DNA of 34,147 bases from Candidatus Nitrosopumilus sp. (GCA_028448965.1 JAONQT010000006.1:1-34147); one strand, 5' to 3'. Numbered from the stretch's first letter, positions 18,442 to 27,987 are shown. Numbers and translations are program-made. The notes: a model not told the origin generated them from the letters alone.

Positions 18442-18502
18442 GCAGGCTCAGAACTCAAGATCCTCATCACTAGTCAGAAGGATAGGGATCATCACAGCCT
18501 GC
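18442..18502 (-). ncRNA. C/D box sRNA (2'-O-methylation guide)
   Basis: Minus strand: GCAGGCT GTGATGA TCCCTATCCTT CTGA CTA GTGATGA GGATCTTGAGTT CTGA GCCTGC. Box C, D', C' and D are all canonical; 7-bp terminal stem GCAGGCT/AGCCTGC (its 3' arm overlaps the final A of box D); guides of 11 and 12 nt. Confidence 0.9.
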
Positions 18503-18576
18503 AAGCCAAATTTTAGAGATATTCCTATTGAGTCTTTCAAGAAGCTTGATAAATGGCGAATAGTTAGTCAAGCAAA

Positions 18577-18993
18577 ATGGTCACAATTAGCACTCCATCA
18601 ACATTAGAAAGTTTTAGAAGATTTATCATATCTAGTACCTGTAAATCATATGCTCCAAGAAGTTATTTGGAAGATTCAGAAGTGTTTGCAGAAAGAGAAG
18701 ATAATTTGGGTGCAATATACGTTGAAGCTGCAGATAAAGTAACGTTAAAAAAAATTAGAGATATTACATTTATGAATGCAAGAGATGTACTTGGAATTAT
18801 TTATAATTCAAAAAGTGGAAACACATCTCTAAAATGGCGTCAAATAAGAAGAATGGAAGGTAAAGTAACAGGTGAAGCTTCCCCAAATTCTTTAACAAAC
18901 TTAGCAGAATCAGGAGTTCTTACTTTAGATTGGGTTGAAAGTTATCTAAAGAAAAAATCACAAGAAGAAAAAACTACTGAAACAACAAAATAA
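18577..18993 (+). CDS. Conserved-looking hypothetical protein
   Basis: Intact 138 aa ORF with acidic/lysine-rich tail; no family recognised. Confidence 0.75.
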   Translation: MVTISTPSTLESFRRFIISSTCKSYAPRSYLEDSEVFAEREDNLGAIYVEAADKVTLKKIRDITFMNARDVLGIIYNSKSGNTSLKWRQIRRMEGKVTGEASPNSLTNLAESGVLTLDWVESYLKKKSQEEKTTETTK

Positions 18994-19025
18994 ACACTTT
19001 ACTTTTTGTAAATTATAACAGTATC

Positions 19026-20069
19026 ATGATTACAAAGATAATAGATGAAAATTTAATTTCAGTTATTCCAGAAGATTCAGAAGATTTATTGAATTTACGA
19101 CGTATAATTAAAGAAAATGATAAAGTGATCGGAGATACAACAAGAGTTTTAAAACAAGATAAAGAATATGCAAGACCAGATAAAGGAGAAAGAATTAAAA
19201 TTAGAATTGCATTAACTGTAGAAAAAATTTCTCTTGATGAAGTTTTAGATAAATTACGAATTGGAGGGGTAATTTCTGAATCAAGTAATGAATCAGTACC
19301 ACATGGTTCTCATCACTCATTTATTTTGCAACTTAATGATGGAATAACAATTTCAAAGAAAAAATGGCTACCAGTTGAAAAAAAACTTTTGAAATCAAGT
19401 AACAATCAAACAAGTTTTGTTTTAATTGCAATTGATACTGCAGATTGTGGAATTGCAAGATTAAGAGGAACCCATTTAGAATTTATGCCAAATATTTATT
19501 CAGGGTCTGGTGGAAAGAGATACAAAACTAATTTCAATATTGAAAAGTTTTTTGAGCATGTACATCAAGCAATAACTTCTATTTTCAAAGAAGGAGATAT
19601 GATAATAATTTTTGGTCCTGGTGAAACAAAAAAAAGATTTGCAAATCATATTCAAAAATTACAAAAGTATAAAATTCAAGTTGTTGATGGAATTGATTCA
19701 GGTGGAGAAGATGGAATTTATACATTTACAAAATCTCAAACAATGCATGAAATAATGTCAGATAGTAAATTAGCAAAAGCTGCATCAATAATTGATGAAA
19801 TAATGATTCTTGCAAATAAAAAAAGTAAAAAATTTACAATGGGTTATGATGAAACTTTGAACGCAAATCAATTGGGAGCAGTAGAATCAATAGTATTTTC
19901 AGATAAAGTGATTCAAGATAATAATGAACAAGAGATAATGAATTTTCTAAATGATGTTGAAAATAAAGGAGTTAAAATTTACAGTGTTGATTCATCTACA
20001 GACATTGGATTAAGAGTTACAGGATTAGGTGGAATAGTTTCTTTGTTACGATATTCTTTAGAAACTTAA
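19026..20069 (+). CDS. pelA: mRNA surveillance protein Pelota (Dom34)
   Basis: NDKVIGDTTRVL; VPHGSHHSFILQLNDGITISKKKW; FGPGETKKRFANHI; ADHTG-like central and C-terminal domains in order. Confidence 0.9.
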   Translation: MITKIIDENLISVIPEDSEDLLNLRRIIKENDKVIGDTTRVLKQDKEYARPDKGERIKIRIALTVEKISLDEVLDKLRIGGVISESSNESVPHGSHHSFILQLNDGITISKKKWLPVEKKLLKSSNNQTSFVLIAIDTADCGIARLRGTHLEFMPNIYSGSGGKRYKTNFNIEKFFEHVHQAITSIFKEGDMIIIFGPGETKKRFANHIQKLQKYKIQVVDGIDSGGEDGIYTFTKSQTMHEIMSDSKLAKAASIIDEIMILANKKSKKFTMGYDETLNANQLGAVESIVFSDKVIQDNNEQEIMNFLNDVENKGVKIYSVDSSTDIGLRVTGLGGIVSLLRYSLET

Positions 20070-20377
20070 TTTGTTGATTTTATTAACCAATTTAAATAAT
20101 CTTTATTTATTGAAGTAACATCAATTTCTGCTATTTCTGGAATATCATATGGATGAGTTTCAGCAATTTTTTTTTTGAGTTTAATTTTATTTTTTGTCAT
20201 AGTTTTGAATATTGCAATATATTCTGATGAATTTTGAATTTTACCATTCCATGAATAAACTGAATCAATTTTTGAAATATTCACACATGCTATAATCTTA
20301 GTTTTTACAAGATCATTAGCAATTTTTAGAATTGATTTTTTATTAGGATATGTTGAGATAATCAAGACAGGTTTCAT
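20066..20377 (-). CDS. cutA: Divalent cation tolerance protein CutA
   Basis: ISTYPNKKSILKIANDLVKTKIIACVNISKIDSVYSWNGKIQNSSEYIAIFKT...HPYDIPEIAEIDVTSINKDYLNWL. Confidence 0.92.
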   Translation of the reverse strand: MKPVLIISTYPNKKSILKIANDLVKTKIIACVNISKIDSVYSWNGKIQNSSEYIAIFKTMTKNKIKLKKKIAETHPYDIPEIAEIDVTSINKDYLNWLIKSTN

Positions 20378-20420
20378 AGTAACCGATAAATGCCTGTACT
20401 TTAAAAAATTAACAATTAGT

Positions 20421-21617
20421 TTGGAACTTGATTTTATTACTGAAAATGCGATAATTTACGTCTTAATGGCTTGGGTAGCTATTTTTGTAACTGCAAAAGC
20501 TCTAAAATTAGAAAAATATGGTGTTGAAATTAAGGCATATAGTCTTGTTTACAAAAATAAAAGTGTCAATGATGTTTTAATTCGAATTCTTGGAAGAACA
20601 AAACGAGGTATCAAAGTATTTGCAAATGTTAGTGTAATCGCAGGTTTTATTATGATGGGTTTTGCATTTTGGTTTTTACTCAATAATGTTTCAAACTTTT
20701 TTGTTGCACAATCAGAATTTAATGAATTAACTGTACTAATTCCAGGAATTACTTTAACTTCAGCACCGGCTATTACTTACTTTTTACTTTCAATTCCAAT
20801 TGTACTTGTAATGCATGAAGGAGGACATGGAATTGTTGCTGCACTTGAAAAAATTAAAATTAAAACAGGAGGGTTTGCAATTTTTATTGCAATGTTTGCA
20901 GGGTTTGTAGAACCAGATGAAGAAGAATTTGAAAAAGCAAAAAAGATTTCAAAATTAAGAGTAATTGGAGCAGGTGCAACATCAAATGTATTATTTGCAC
21001 TTGTTTTAGGTGCCATATTATTAACAAATCCATTCTTTGCAATGGTAGTACCTGAACCATTATTGAGTATATTTTACGAATTACCAGAAGGTGTTTTGAT
21101 ACTTTCAATTATAGAAAATTCAGGAGCTGAACAAGCAGGATTACTTGCAAATGACATAATCACTACAATTAATGGTATATCTATTTTTAGCCCAGCTGAT
21201 TTTCCCAGTTTGAATCCAGGAGAAATAGCTAGTGTGTCTGTTCTTAGAGATGGTCAACCATTAGACTTTGGATTAGAAGTTATGCCAGCACCAGATGATC
21301 CTGAACGGGGATTAATTGGAATTATGAGAGATAATTCATTTGCATATACACCTGTAATGAATTTCATTGAGTGGAATGATCCTAATGTTTCAATGTTCTT
21401 GTTATGGTTATGGATGATTTCATTTTTTATAGGTATAATCAACATGCTTCCATTACCAATTCTAGATGGTGGAAAATTTATTCATATCATTATTGATAAA
21501 AGATTTTCAGATAAAGCAGTTAAAGCCACAATGTGGATAATTTACGCATTCACATTTGCACTATTTGGTCTCAATATTGCATTATCATATATGAAATCTG
21601 GTTGGTTTACAATCTAA
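20421..21617 (+). CDS. Site-2 protease family (M50) intramembrane metalloprotease with PDZ domain
   Basis: VMHEGGHGIVAA (HExxH), PDZ-like region ENSGAEQAGLLANDIITTINGISI, NMLPLPILDGGKF. Confidence 0.9.
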   Translation: MELDFITENAIIYVLMAWVAIFVTAKALKLEKYGVEIKAYSLVYKNKSVNDVLIRILGRTKRGIKVFANVSVIAGFIMMGFAFWFLLNNVSNFFVAQSEFNELTVLIPGITLTSAPAITYFLLSIPIVLVMHEGGHGIVAALEKIKIKTGGFAIFIAMFAGFVEPDEEEFEKAKKISKLRVIGAGATSNVLFALVLGAILLTNPFFAMVVPEPLLSIFYELPEGVLILSIIENSGAEQAGLLANDIITTINGISIFSPADFPSLNPGEIASVSVLRDGQPLDFGLEVMPAPDDPERGLIGIMRDNSFAYTPVMNFIEWNDPNVSMFLLWLWMISFFIGIINMLPLPILDGGKFIHIIIDKRFSDKAVKATMWIIYAFTFALFGLNIALSYMKSGWFTI

Positions 21618-21627
21618 ATTACCTAAA

Positions 21628-21653
21628 GAATAATTAATGAAAAATAATTATTC
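21628..21653. repeat. 9-bp perfect inverted repeat (potential hairpin), 5 nt upstream of the tRNA-thiolase start codon
   Basis: GAATAATTA-ATGAAAAA-TAATTATTC. Confidence 0.6.
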
Positions 21654-21658
21654 AGTTT

Positions 21659-22579
21659 ATGACCTGTGATAGATGTAAAAATCAAGCAGCTTATACAAGA
21701 AAATATTCAGGTGAGAAGTTATGTTCTCAATGTTTTTCAAAATCCATTGTAAAAAAAACTGCTAAAACTATTTCAAAATATAAAATGATTAAATATAATG
21801 AATTAGTTGCAGTTGCAGTATCAGGTGGGAAAGATTCACTAGCATTACTCAAAGTTATTCATGAAATGTCATTAACACATAGTTTTAGAATTAAAGTTAT
21901 AACAATTGATGAAGGGATTCCAGGGTATAGAAATGAAGCATTAGAAATTGTCAAAAAAGTTTGTAATCAACTTAATGTAGAATATAAAATTTATTCTTAC
22001 AAAGACCTTTTTGAATTAACACTTGATGAAGCATTAGATTTACGAGAAAATGAAAAAACATCATCATGTTCAATGTGTGGAACGTTTAGAAGACGTGCAA
22101 TGGATTATGCTGCAAAAGATATTGGAGCAGATGTAATTGCAACAGGTCATAATTTAGATGATACATTACAAACATTTGTCATAAATATGATCTCAGGTGA
22201 TACAACTAAAGTAGGTTGGATGAATCCAGATACATCTACAAATTCTCTAAGAAAAATAAAACCATTTTGTGAGATTTATGAATCTGAAATTGTTTTTTAT
22301 GCATTTACAAATAATATGCCATTTCAATCGGAACCATGTCCACACATGAATGAAGGAATAAGAACAGATATTCGTGAATTTTTAAATTCGTTAGAAACTC
22401 AACGGAGTGGAATTAAAAATAATTTTTATCAATCTATAATCAAAGTTTCTGAAGTAATGAAAAATTCTGATTCAAATATTAAAGTAAAAACAAATTGTGA
22501 AAAATGTGGGAGTGAATGTACAGGTAATGTATGCTCAGTTTGTACCATGGTTTTAAAATTAAAATCAAATCAAACCTAA
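21659..22579 (+). CDS. TtuA/Ncs6 (Ctu1)-type tRNA 2-thiolation protein
   Basis: N-terminal CDRCKNQAAY...GEKLCSQCF Zn finger, PP-loop AVSGGKDSLALL, SSCSMCGTFRRRAMD, GHNLDDTLQTF, C-terminal CEKCGSECTGNVCSVC. Confidence 0.9.
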   Translation: MTCDRCKNQAAYTRKYSGEKLCSQCFSKSIVKKTAKTISKYKMIKYNELVAVAVSGGKDSLALLKVIHEMSLTHSFRIKVITIDEGIPGYRNEALEIVKKVCNQLNVEYKIYSYKDLFELTLDEALDLRENEKTSSCSMCGTFRRRAMDYAAKDIGADVIATGHNLDDTLQTFVINMISGDTTKVGWMNPDTSTNSLRKIKPFCEIYESEIVFYAFTNNMPFQSEPCPHMNEGIRTDIREFLNSLETQRSGIKNNFYQSIIKVSEVMKNSDSNIKVKTNCEKCGSECTGNVCSVCTMVLKLKSNQT

Positions 22580-22582
22580 TGC

Positions 22583-22590
22583 AAATATAA
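22583..22590 (+). promoter_or_regulatory. Putative TATA box of SRP RNA gene
   Basis: AAATATAA, about 24 nt upstream of the SRP RNA 5' end. Confidence 0.45.
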
Positions 22591-22610
22591 CATACCTTCT
22601 TAGAAAAAAT

Positions 22611-22926
22611 GGTAGTAGGTAGGATTGGGGTGCTAGCCGTGCCCTATTCTGAAACCGGCTATATGCAGAGATCAGTAACTGTTGGGTAAATCTCTAGATG
22701 GGTAATTCCCGCTTGGTGTGCGGAAATGAAATCACGCCGAGGCGGGTGGTTGCAGGACTAGAAATATTCGAAGGAATAACTTCTAAGACCGAACCATCGA
22801 AAGGGATGAGGTCCGGGAGGGAGCAATCCTAAGATGGGGCATCCACGCTTCCTCGTCTACGTGGCGGATCTTGTACGCCTTGAAATGGGGCTATTCGTCT
22901 AGACTGGAACCAACGGATCTACTACC
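22611..22926 (+). ncRNA. Archaeal signal recognition particle RNA (7S RNA)
   Basis: Conserved SRP54-binding helix 8 block GAGGTCCGGGAGGGAGCAATCC (about 22808-22829); complementary termini GGTAGTAG/CTACTACC; GC-rich structured non-coding block of about 316 nt. Confidence 0.9.
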
Positions 22927-22955
22927 TTTATAATTAAAATTAAATTTGCAGGGTT

Positions 22956-23288
22956 ATGGATGGATTAATTTCATTTGGAAATAAAAGAAATTATGAAGAT
23001 TTTAAAAAACAAATTCCAGTATCAGTGTTACCTATGTTTGATTCAATTAGAGAATTCTGCTTCAATTTAGGTGAAAATGTCTTAGAAGATGTTAGAATGC
23101 ATAGAGTTGTTTTTTGTAAATCAATGACATTTAGATGGTTTCTTGATGTACAACCAGAAAAAGAAGGTGTAATAATTAAAATTCAAAAAAGTAGAAAAGA
23201 CCCAATCCAAACTATTCAAATTAAAAAAGATCAACAAATTTCAGAATTTACTGAATTATTCAAAATAGCATATGAAAATATCCATTAA
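22956..23288 (+). CDS. DUF5655-like protein
   Basis: MFDSIREFCFNLGENVLEDVRMHRVVFCKSMTFRWFLDVQPEKEGVIIKIQ resembles DUF5655 by eye. Confidence 0.5.
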   Translation: MDGLISFGNKRNYEDFKKQIPVSVLPMFDSIREFCFNLGENVLEDVRMHRVVFCKSMTFRWFLDVQPEKEGVIIKIQKSRKDPIQTIQIKKDQQISEFTELFKIAYENIH

Positions 23289-23563
23289 TACAAAACATCA
23301 AATTTTGTAAATTTATTATCAAATTTTTCATTATGAATTTCAACATTTTCAACTATTGCATTTGCAGGACCATCATGAGCCCATTTTACAAGTATAGAAA
23401 TATTTTCTTCAGTACCTTCTAAAAGGCATTCAACACGACCATCTTGAAGATTTTTTACCCATCCAAAAATATTATTTTGTATAGATTTAGCTTTTAGACT
23501 CTGACGAAAAAAAACTCCTTGTACTCTACCTGTTACAAAAAGTCTTATACATTGATTAGACAT
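23285..23563 (-). CDS. acyP: Acylphosphatase
   Basis: RLFVTGRVQGVFFRQSLKAKSIQNNIFGWVKNLQDGRVECLLEGTEENI. Confidence 0.95.
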   Translation of the reverse strand: MSNQCIRLFVTGRVQGVFFRQSLKAKSIQNNIFGWVKNLQDGRVECLLEGTEENISILVKWAHDGPANAIVENVEIHNEKFDNKFTKFDVLY

Positions 23564-23613
23564 TGATAGAAAATTTGAGAAACTTATTAATCAATTTTAG
23601 CTTTAAAGAAAAA

Positions 23614-24348
23614 CTACTTTCTTTCTTTAATTCTAGCTCTACCAGTTTTTCTGGCAGCAATACTTCCGACCTTTGCGCCAGGAGGTGCATCTCTAGATAC
23701 AGTAGAACTTTGTCCAACGTGTTGATGTCTACCACCACCGTGTGGGTGAACATATGCTGCTTGTGCAACACCTCTAACAATTGGATATTTCTTTCCTTTA
23801 GCTTTAAAACTACGCCATTTGTTACCGGCACTCATAAAGTGACGTTCAGTTGCTCCTCCACCAGAAAGAGTACCAATCATAGCTCTATTTTTTGGATTAA
23901 GAGTTGCAAATTTACCAGAAGGAAGTTTAATTGTAACACCATCATCACCGTGAGAGAAAATAGTTGCATCAGTTCCTGCAGATTTTACTATGGCGCCACC
24001 GTCTCCAAAATGTCTTTCAATATTACAAACAATAGTTCCATCAGGAATATTTTGAACACTAATCACATTTCCTTTTTCAATTTTTGATTTTAAGCCAAAT
24101 TCTAAGGATTCGCCTACTTTAGTTCCAAGAACTGCTGGAATAAATGAAACAGAACCATCTTCAAATCTAACTTTAGATAGCGGTGCTTCTCTTCCACGCT
24201 CATGAATTAGATCTATAATTTCACCAGTATGATTTTCTGCAAGTGGAAAACGTGGATAAGTAGCAGTTTTTCCTACTTTACCAGTAGAAGTTGATCTAAA
24301 TTGATTACCTCCACGGCCTCGTCTACGTACTAATGGTCTTTTACCCAA
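23614..24348 (-). CDS. rpl2: 50S ribosomal protein L2 (TTG start re-called at 24348)
   Basis: (L/M)GKRPLVRRRGRGGNQFRS...AVLGTKVGE...GAIVKSAGTDATIFSHGDDGVTIKLPSGKF...VRGVAQAAYVHPHGGGRHQHVG...GAKVGSIAARKTGR. The track start at 24417 adds a non-L2-like leader. Confidence 0.93.
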   Translation of the reverse strand: MGKRPLVRRRGRGGNQFRSTSTGKVGKTATYPRFPLAENHTGEIIDLIHERGREAPLSKVRFEDGSVSFIPAVLGTKVGESLEFGLKSKIEKGNVISVQNIPDGTIVCNIERHFGDGGAIVKSAGTDATIFSHGDDGVTIKLPSGKFATLNPKNRAMIGTLSGGGATERHFMSAGNKWRSFKAKGKKYPIVRGVAQAAYVHPHGGGRHQHVGQSSTVSRDAPPGAKVGSIAARKTGRARIKERK

Positions 24349-24446
24349 GTTGATCGTTTCCAATTGAAAAGAGAATTTTAAGCTTTGGTATGTATTATAA
24401 TATGAAAGAATTACCACAAAGGTATAAAAATTAGATTAGAGGTTCT

Positions 24447-26654
24447 TTGTATATGAGTCAAAATGCACTTTCTCTCAAAGTTCTTGAAGCATATACAAGA
24501 GATGTCGGAAGAGGGGTAGCAAGAATTGATTATGATTCAATGGATACTCTAAATGCATCAACAGGTGATGTTATTGAAATTAAAGGTAAAAGAAGAACAG
24601 TAGCAAAATGTCTTCCACTTTATCCATCTGATGAGGGTAAAGGAATAATCAGAATTGATGGACTTGGTAGAAATAATTCAGGTATAGCAATTGGTGATAC
24701 AATTTCAGTTAGAAAAATTAAAGCAGTTGCTGCTGAAAAAGTAGTAGTTGCACCATTAGAAGCAATTCCTCCAATAGATGAAAGATATCTTGCAGATGCA
24801 TTAGAAAGTGTCCCATTAATCAAAGGTGACAATGTAATGGTTCCATACTTTGGTGGACGTTTAACATTCCAAGTAATTGGTGTAACACCAGCAGCTGATG
24901 CAGTTTTGATTACACAAAAAACAGTTTTCCATATTGCAGAAAAAGGTGAAACACTACGTGGTGTTCCTCAAGTTACCTATGAAGATATTGGTGGCATACA
25001 TAATGAAATTAAAAAAGTAAGAGAGATGATTGAACTTCCATTAAGACATCCTGAAATTTTTGAAAAGTTGGGTATTGAAGCTCCAAAAGGTGTTTTACTT
25101 TATGGTCCACCAGGAACTGGAAAAACTTTACTTGCAAAAGCAGTAGCAAATGAAAGTCAAGCACATTTCATTAGTATATCAGGTCCAGAAATAATGAGTA
25201 AGTTTTATGGTGAAAGTGAAGCTAGATTAAGAGAAATTTTTAAAGAGGCAAGAGAAAAAGCACCATCAATAATTTTCGTAGATGAAATTGATTCAATTGC
25301 ACCAAAAAGAGAAGAAGTTACAGGAGAAGTAGAACGTAGAGTAGTATCACAAATGTTATCATTAATGGATGGATTAGAAGGAAGAGGAAAAGTTATTGTA
25401 ATTGCAGCAACAAATAGACCAAATGCAATTGATCCTGCACTTAGAAGACCAGGTAGATTTGATAGAGAAATTGAGATTAAAGTTCCAGATAAAAAAGGAA
25501 GAAAAGACATTCTTGCAATTCATAGTAGAAATATGCCTTTAGCAGCAGACGAGCAAGAATATCCAGTAGATATTGATAAAATTGCTTCAGTTAGTCACGG
25601 ATATGTTGGTGCAGATTTAGAATATCTCTGTAAAGAAGCAGCAATGAAATGTTTGAGAAGATTATTACCAGAACTTAATTTAGAAGAAGAAAAACTTCCA
25701 CCTGAAACATTAGATAAATTAATTGTAAATCATGATGATTTTACAAAAGCATTGATTGAAGTTACTCCATCTGGAATGAGAGAAGTATTCATTGAAAATC
25801 CAGACATAAAATGGGAAGAGGTTGGAGGTTTAGAAGATGTTAAACGAGAATTGCAAGAAGCAGTAGAATGGCCAATGAAATATCCAGGGTTGTACGATAA
25901 ACTAGGACATAATATGCCAAGAGGTATCTTGCTTCATGGTCCAAGTGGAACTGGAAAAACTTTACTTGCAAAAGCAGTAGCAACACAAAGCGAAGCAAAT
26001 TTCATTTCAGTGAGAGGACCTGAACTACTATCAAAATGGGTAGGTGAATCAGAAAGAGGAATTAGAGAAATTTTCAAAAGAGCAAGACAATCAGCTCCTT
26101 GTGTAGTATTCTTTGATGAAATTGATTCAATTGCACCAATTAGAGGAGCAGGTGGAGAAACCGCAGTTACTGAAAGAGTTGTTAGTCAATTACTTACTGA
26201 ATTAGATGGTATGGAAAATATGCATGGAGTTATAGTTTTAGCTGCAACAAATAGAGCAGATATGATTGATCCAGCATTATTAAGACCAGGAAGATTTGAT
26301 AAAATTATTCAAATTCCACTTCCAGATAAAGAAAGTAGAAAGAGTATTTTGAAGATAAATGCAGAAAAAATACCAACAATTACCGAAGCAAGTGATCCAA
26401 AACATGTTGACTTTGAAAAACTTTCAGAAATAACTGATGGACTTAGTGGTGCAGATACAGCATCTATTGCTAATACTGCAGTATCATTAGTAATACATGA
26501 ATTCTTAGATTCACATCCAGATGTAAAAGATATTGAGAAAACCACTATTGATGCTAAAGTTACAATGAAGCATTTTGAAGAAGCAGTTAAGAAAGTTAGA
26601 GAGCAAAAAGACCTAAAGTTGGGCGAAAAACTAGTAGCTTCCTATTACAGGTAG
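24447..26654 (+). CDS. CDC48/VCP-like AAA+ ATPase (ATG at 24453 also possible)
   Basis: CDC48 N-domain, tandem AAA modules: GPPGTGKT / [12 protein letters not shown] and GPSGTGKT / [20 protein letters not shown]. Confidence 0.95.
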   Translation: MYMSQNALSLKVLEAYTRDVGRGVARIDYDSMDTLNASTGDVIEIKGKRRTVAKCLPLYPSDEGKGIIRIDGLGRNNSGIAIGDTISVRKIKAVAAEKVVVAPLEAIPPIDERYLADALESVPLIKGDNVMVPYFGGRLTFQVIGVTPAADAVLITQKTVFHIAEKGETLRGVPQVTYEDIGGIHNEIKKVREMIELPLRHPEIFEKLGIEAPKGVLLYGPPGTGKTLLAKAVANESQAHFISISGPEIMSKFYGESEARLREIFKEAREKAPSIIFVDEIDSIAPKREEVTGEVERRVVSQMLSLMDGLEGRGKVIVIAATNRPNAIDPALRRPGRFDREIEIKVPDKKGRKDILAIHSRNMPLAADEQEYPVDIDKIASVSHGYVGADLEYLCKEAAMKCLRRLLPELNLEEEKLPPETLDKLIVNHDDFTKALIEVTPSGMREVFIENPDIKWEEVGGLEDVKRELQEAVEWPMKYPGLYDKLGHNMPRGILLHGPSGTGKTLLAKAVATQSEANFISVRGPELLSKWVGESERGIREIFKRARQSAPCVVFFDEIDSIAPIRGAGGETAVTERVVSQLLTELDGMENMHGVIVLAATNRADMIDPALLRPGRFDKIIQIPLPDKESRKSILKINAEKIPTITEASDPKHVDFEKLSEITDGLSGADTASIANTAVSLVIHEFLDSHPDVKDIEKTTIDAKVTMKHFEEAVKKVREQKDLKLGEKLVASYYR

Positions 26655-26686
26655 TTTTAATAAAATAGTAAATCTAATTCTCATAA

Positions 26687-27976
26687 ATGTCAGAATATAC
26701 AGGATACAATGGAAATTCATTAGAATTTCTTAAAACAAATAAAATTTTAGTTGGTGATTCTGTAAAAATTTTGGCGGATATTACATATTCAGGAATAGTA
26801 ATGCCAAGATATGAACACAGTGATGATAAACATATTGTTTTAAAATTAAAAAGTGGATATAACATAGGTCTAGAAATTAACAAAATTATAAAAATTGAGA
26901 AAAAGGTATCAATAGGGAAAAAAATTGAGAAAAATCAAGAAGTTGAAAAAAATGATAATCTACCAAATATTTTATTATTATCAACTGGAGGTACAATTGC
27001 AAGTAAAATTGATTACAGAACAGGTGCTGTTACACCAGTATTAACAGCCGAGGAATTAAATTCATCAGTTCCAGAACTTGGTGAAATCGCAAACATTGAC
27101 ACAAAAGTACTATTTTCAGAATATTCTGAAAACATTATGCCTAAACATTGGTTAAAAATTGCTGAGACAATAAAAAAATATAGTCAATCAAATTATGCCG
27201 GAATAATTATTGCTCATGGAACAGATACTATGCATTATACTTCATCATATCTTTCTTTTTCACTGGCAGGTTTTCCAATACCTATAGCATTAGTTGGATC
27301 ACAAAGATCATCAGATCGTGCATCATCAGATGCAGCATTAAATTTAATCGGAGCAATAAAATTTCTTATTGAATCTAAAACAAATGGAATCTACATAGCA
27401 ATGCATCAAGATGAAAATGATGAAACAATTGCATGTCATATTGGTACACGTGTAAGAAAAAATCATACTAGTAAAAGAGGAGCATTTCAAACAGTAGGTA
27501 ATGATCCAGCATTTTTAATTGTAAATAATGAAATTCATAAAAATATTAAAACAGAATTTTTTACAGTAAATAAATTTGATCCTAAAATAAAAATAAATGA
27601 AAAAGTTGCTTTAGTAAAATATTACCCAGGATATAATCCAAATTTGTTAAAAAATATAATAGATTTAGGATGTAAAGCAATAATTTTTGAAGGTACAGGG
27701 TTAGGGCATATTGGAGAGAATATGTATCCAGTAGTAAAAATAGCAAATGAAAAAGGAATTTTCATGGGAATGACTTCACAATGTATTGATGGTAGGGTAA
27801 GAATGACAGTATATGAAAGTGGTAGAGATCTATTAAATCTAGGAATAATTCCACTTGAAAATATGATTCCAGAAATTGCATTAGTTAAAGCAATGTGGGT
27901 AACAGGAAATACTGAAAAATATGATGAAATTAAAAAAAATATGCTTAAACAAATTGCATCAGAATTTACAACATAA
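26687..27976 (+). CDS. gatD: Glutamyl-tRNA(Gln) amidotransferase subunit D
   Basis: ILLLSTGGTIASKIDYRTGAVTP; IIAHGTDTMHYT; ALVGSQRSSDRASSDAALNL; TSQCIDGRVRMTVYESGRDLL. Confidence 0.95.
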   Translation: MSEYTGYNGNSLEFLKTNKILVGDSVKILADITYSGIVMPRYEHSDDKHIVLKLKSGYNIGLEINKIIKIEKKVSIGKKIEKNQEVEKNDNLPNILLLSTGGTIASKIDYRTGAVTPVLTAEELNSSVPELGEIANIDTKVLFSEYSENIMPKHWLKIAETIKKYSQSNYAGIIIAHGTDTMHYTSSYLSFSLAGFPIPIALVGSQRSSDRASSDAALNLIGAIKFLIESKTNGIYIAMHQDENDETIACHIGTRVRKNHTSKRGAFQTVGNDPAFLIVNNEIHKNIKTEFFTVNKFDPKIKINEKVALVKYYPGYNPNLLKNIIDLGCKAIIFEGTGLGHIGENMYPVVKIANEKGIFMGMTSQCIDGRVRMTVYESGRDLLNLGIIPLENMIPEIALVKAMWVTGNTEKYDEIKKNMLKQIASEFTT

Positions 27977-27987
27977 TAGGTGCTAAT

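Noticed and set aside
18442-18502. Possible tRNA (7-bp terminal stem)
   Set aside because: No T-arm GTTCNANNC, no anticodon arm and only 61 nt; the C/D box architecture on the minus strand explains the stem fully.
23556-23831. 91 aa minus-strand ORF
   Set aside because: Alternate frame within rpl2; no supporting motifs.
23563-24087. 174 aa plus-strand ORF
   Set aside because: Antisense to ribosomal protein L2; composition (Ser/Thr/Asn/Phe rich) is typical of a shadow frame.
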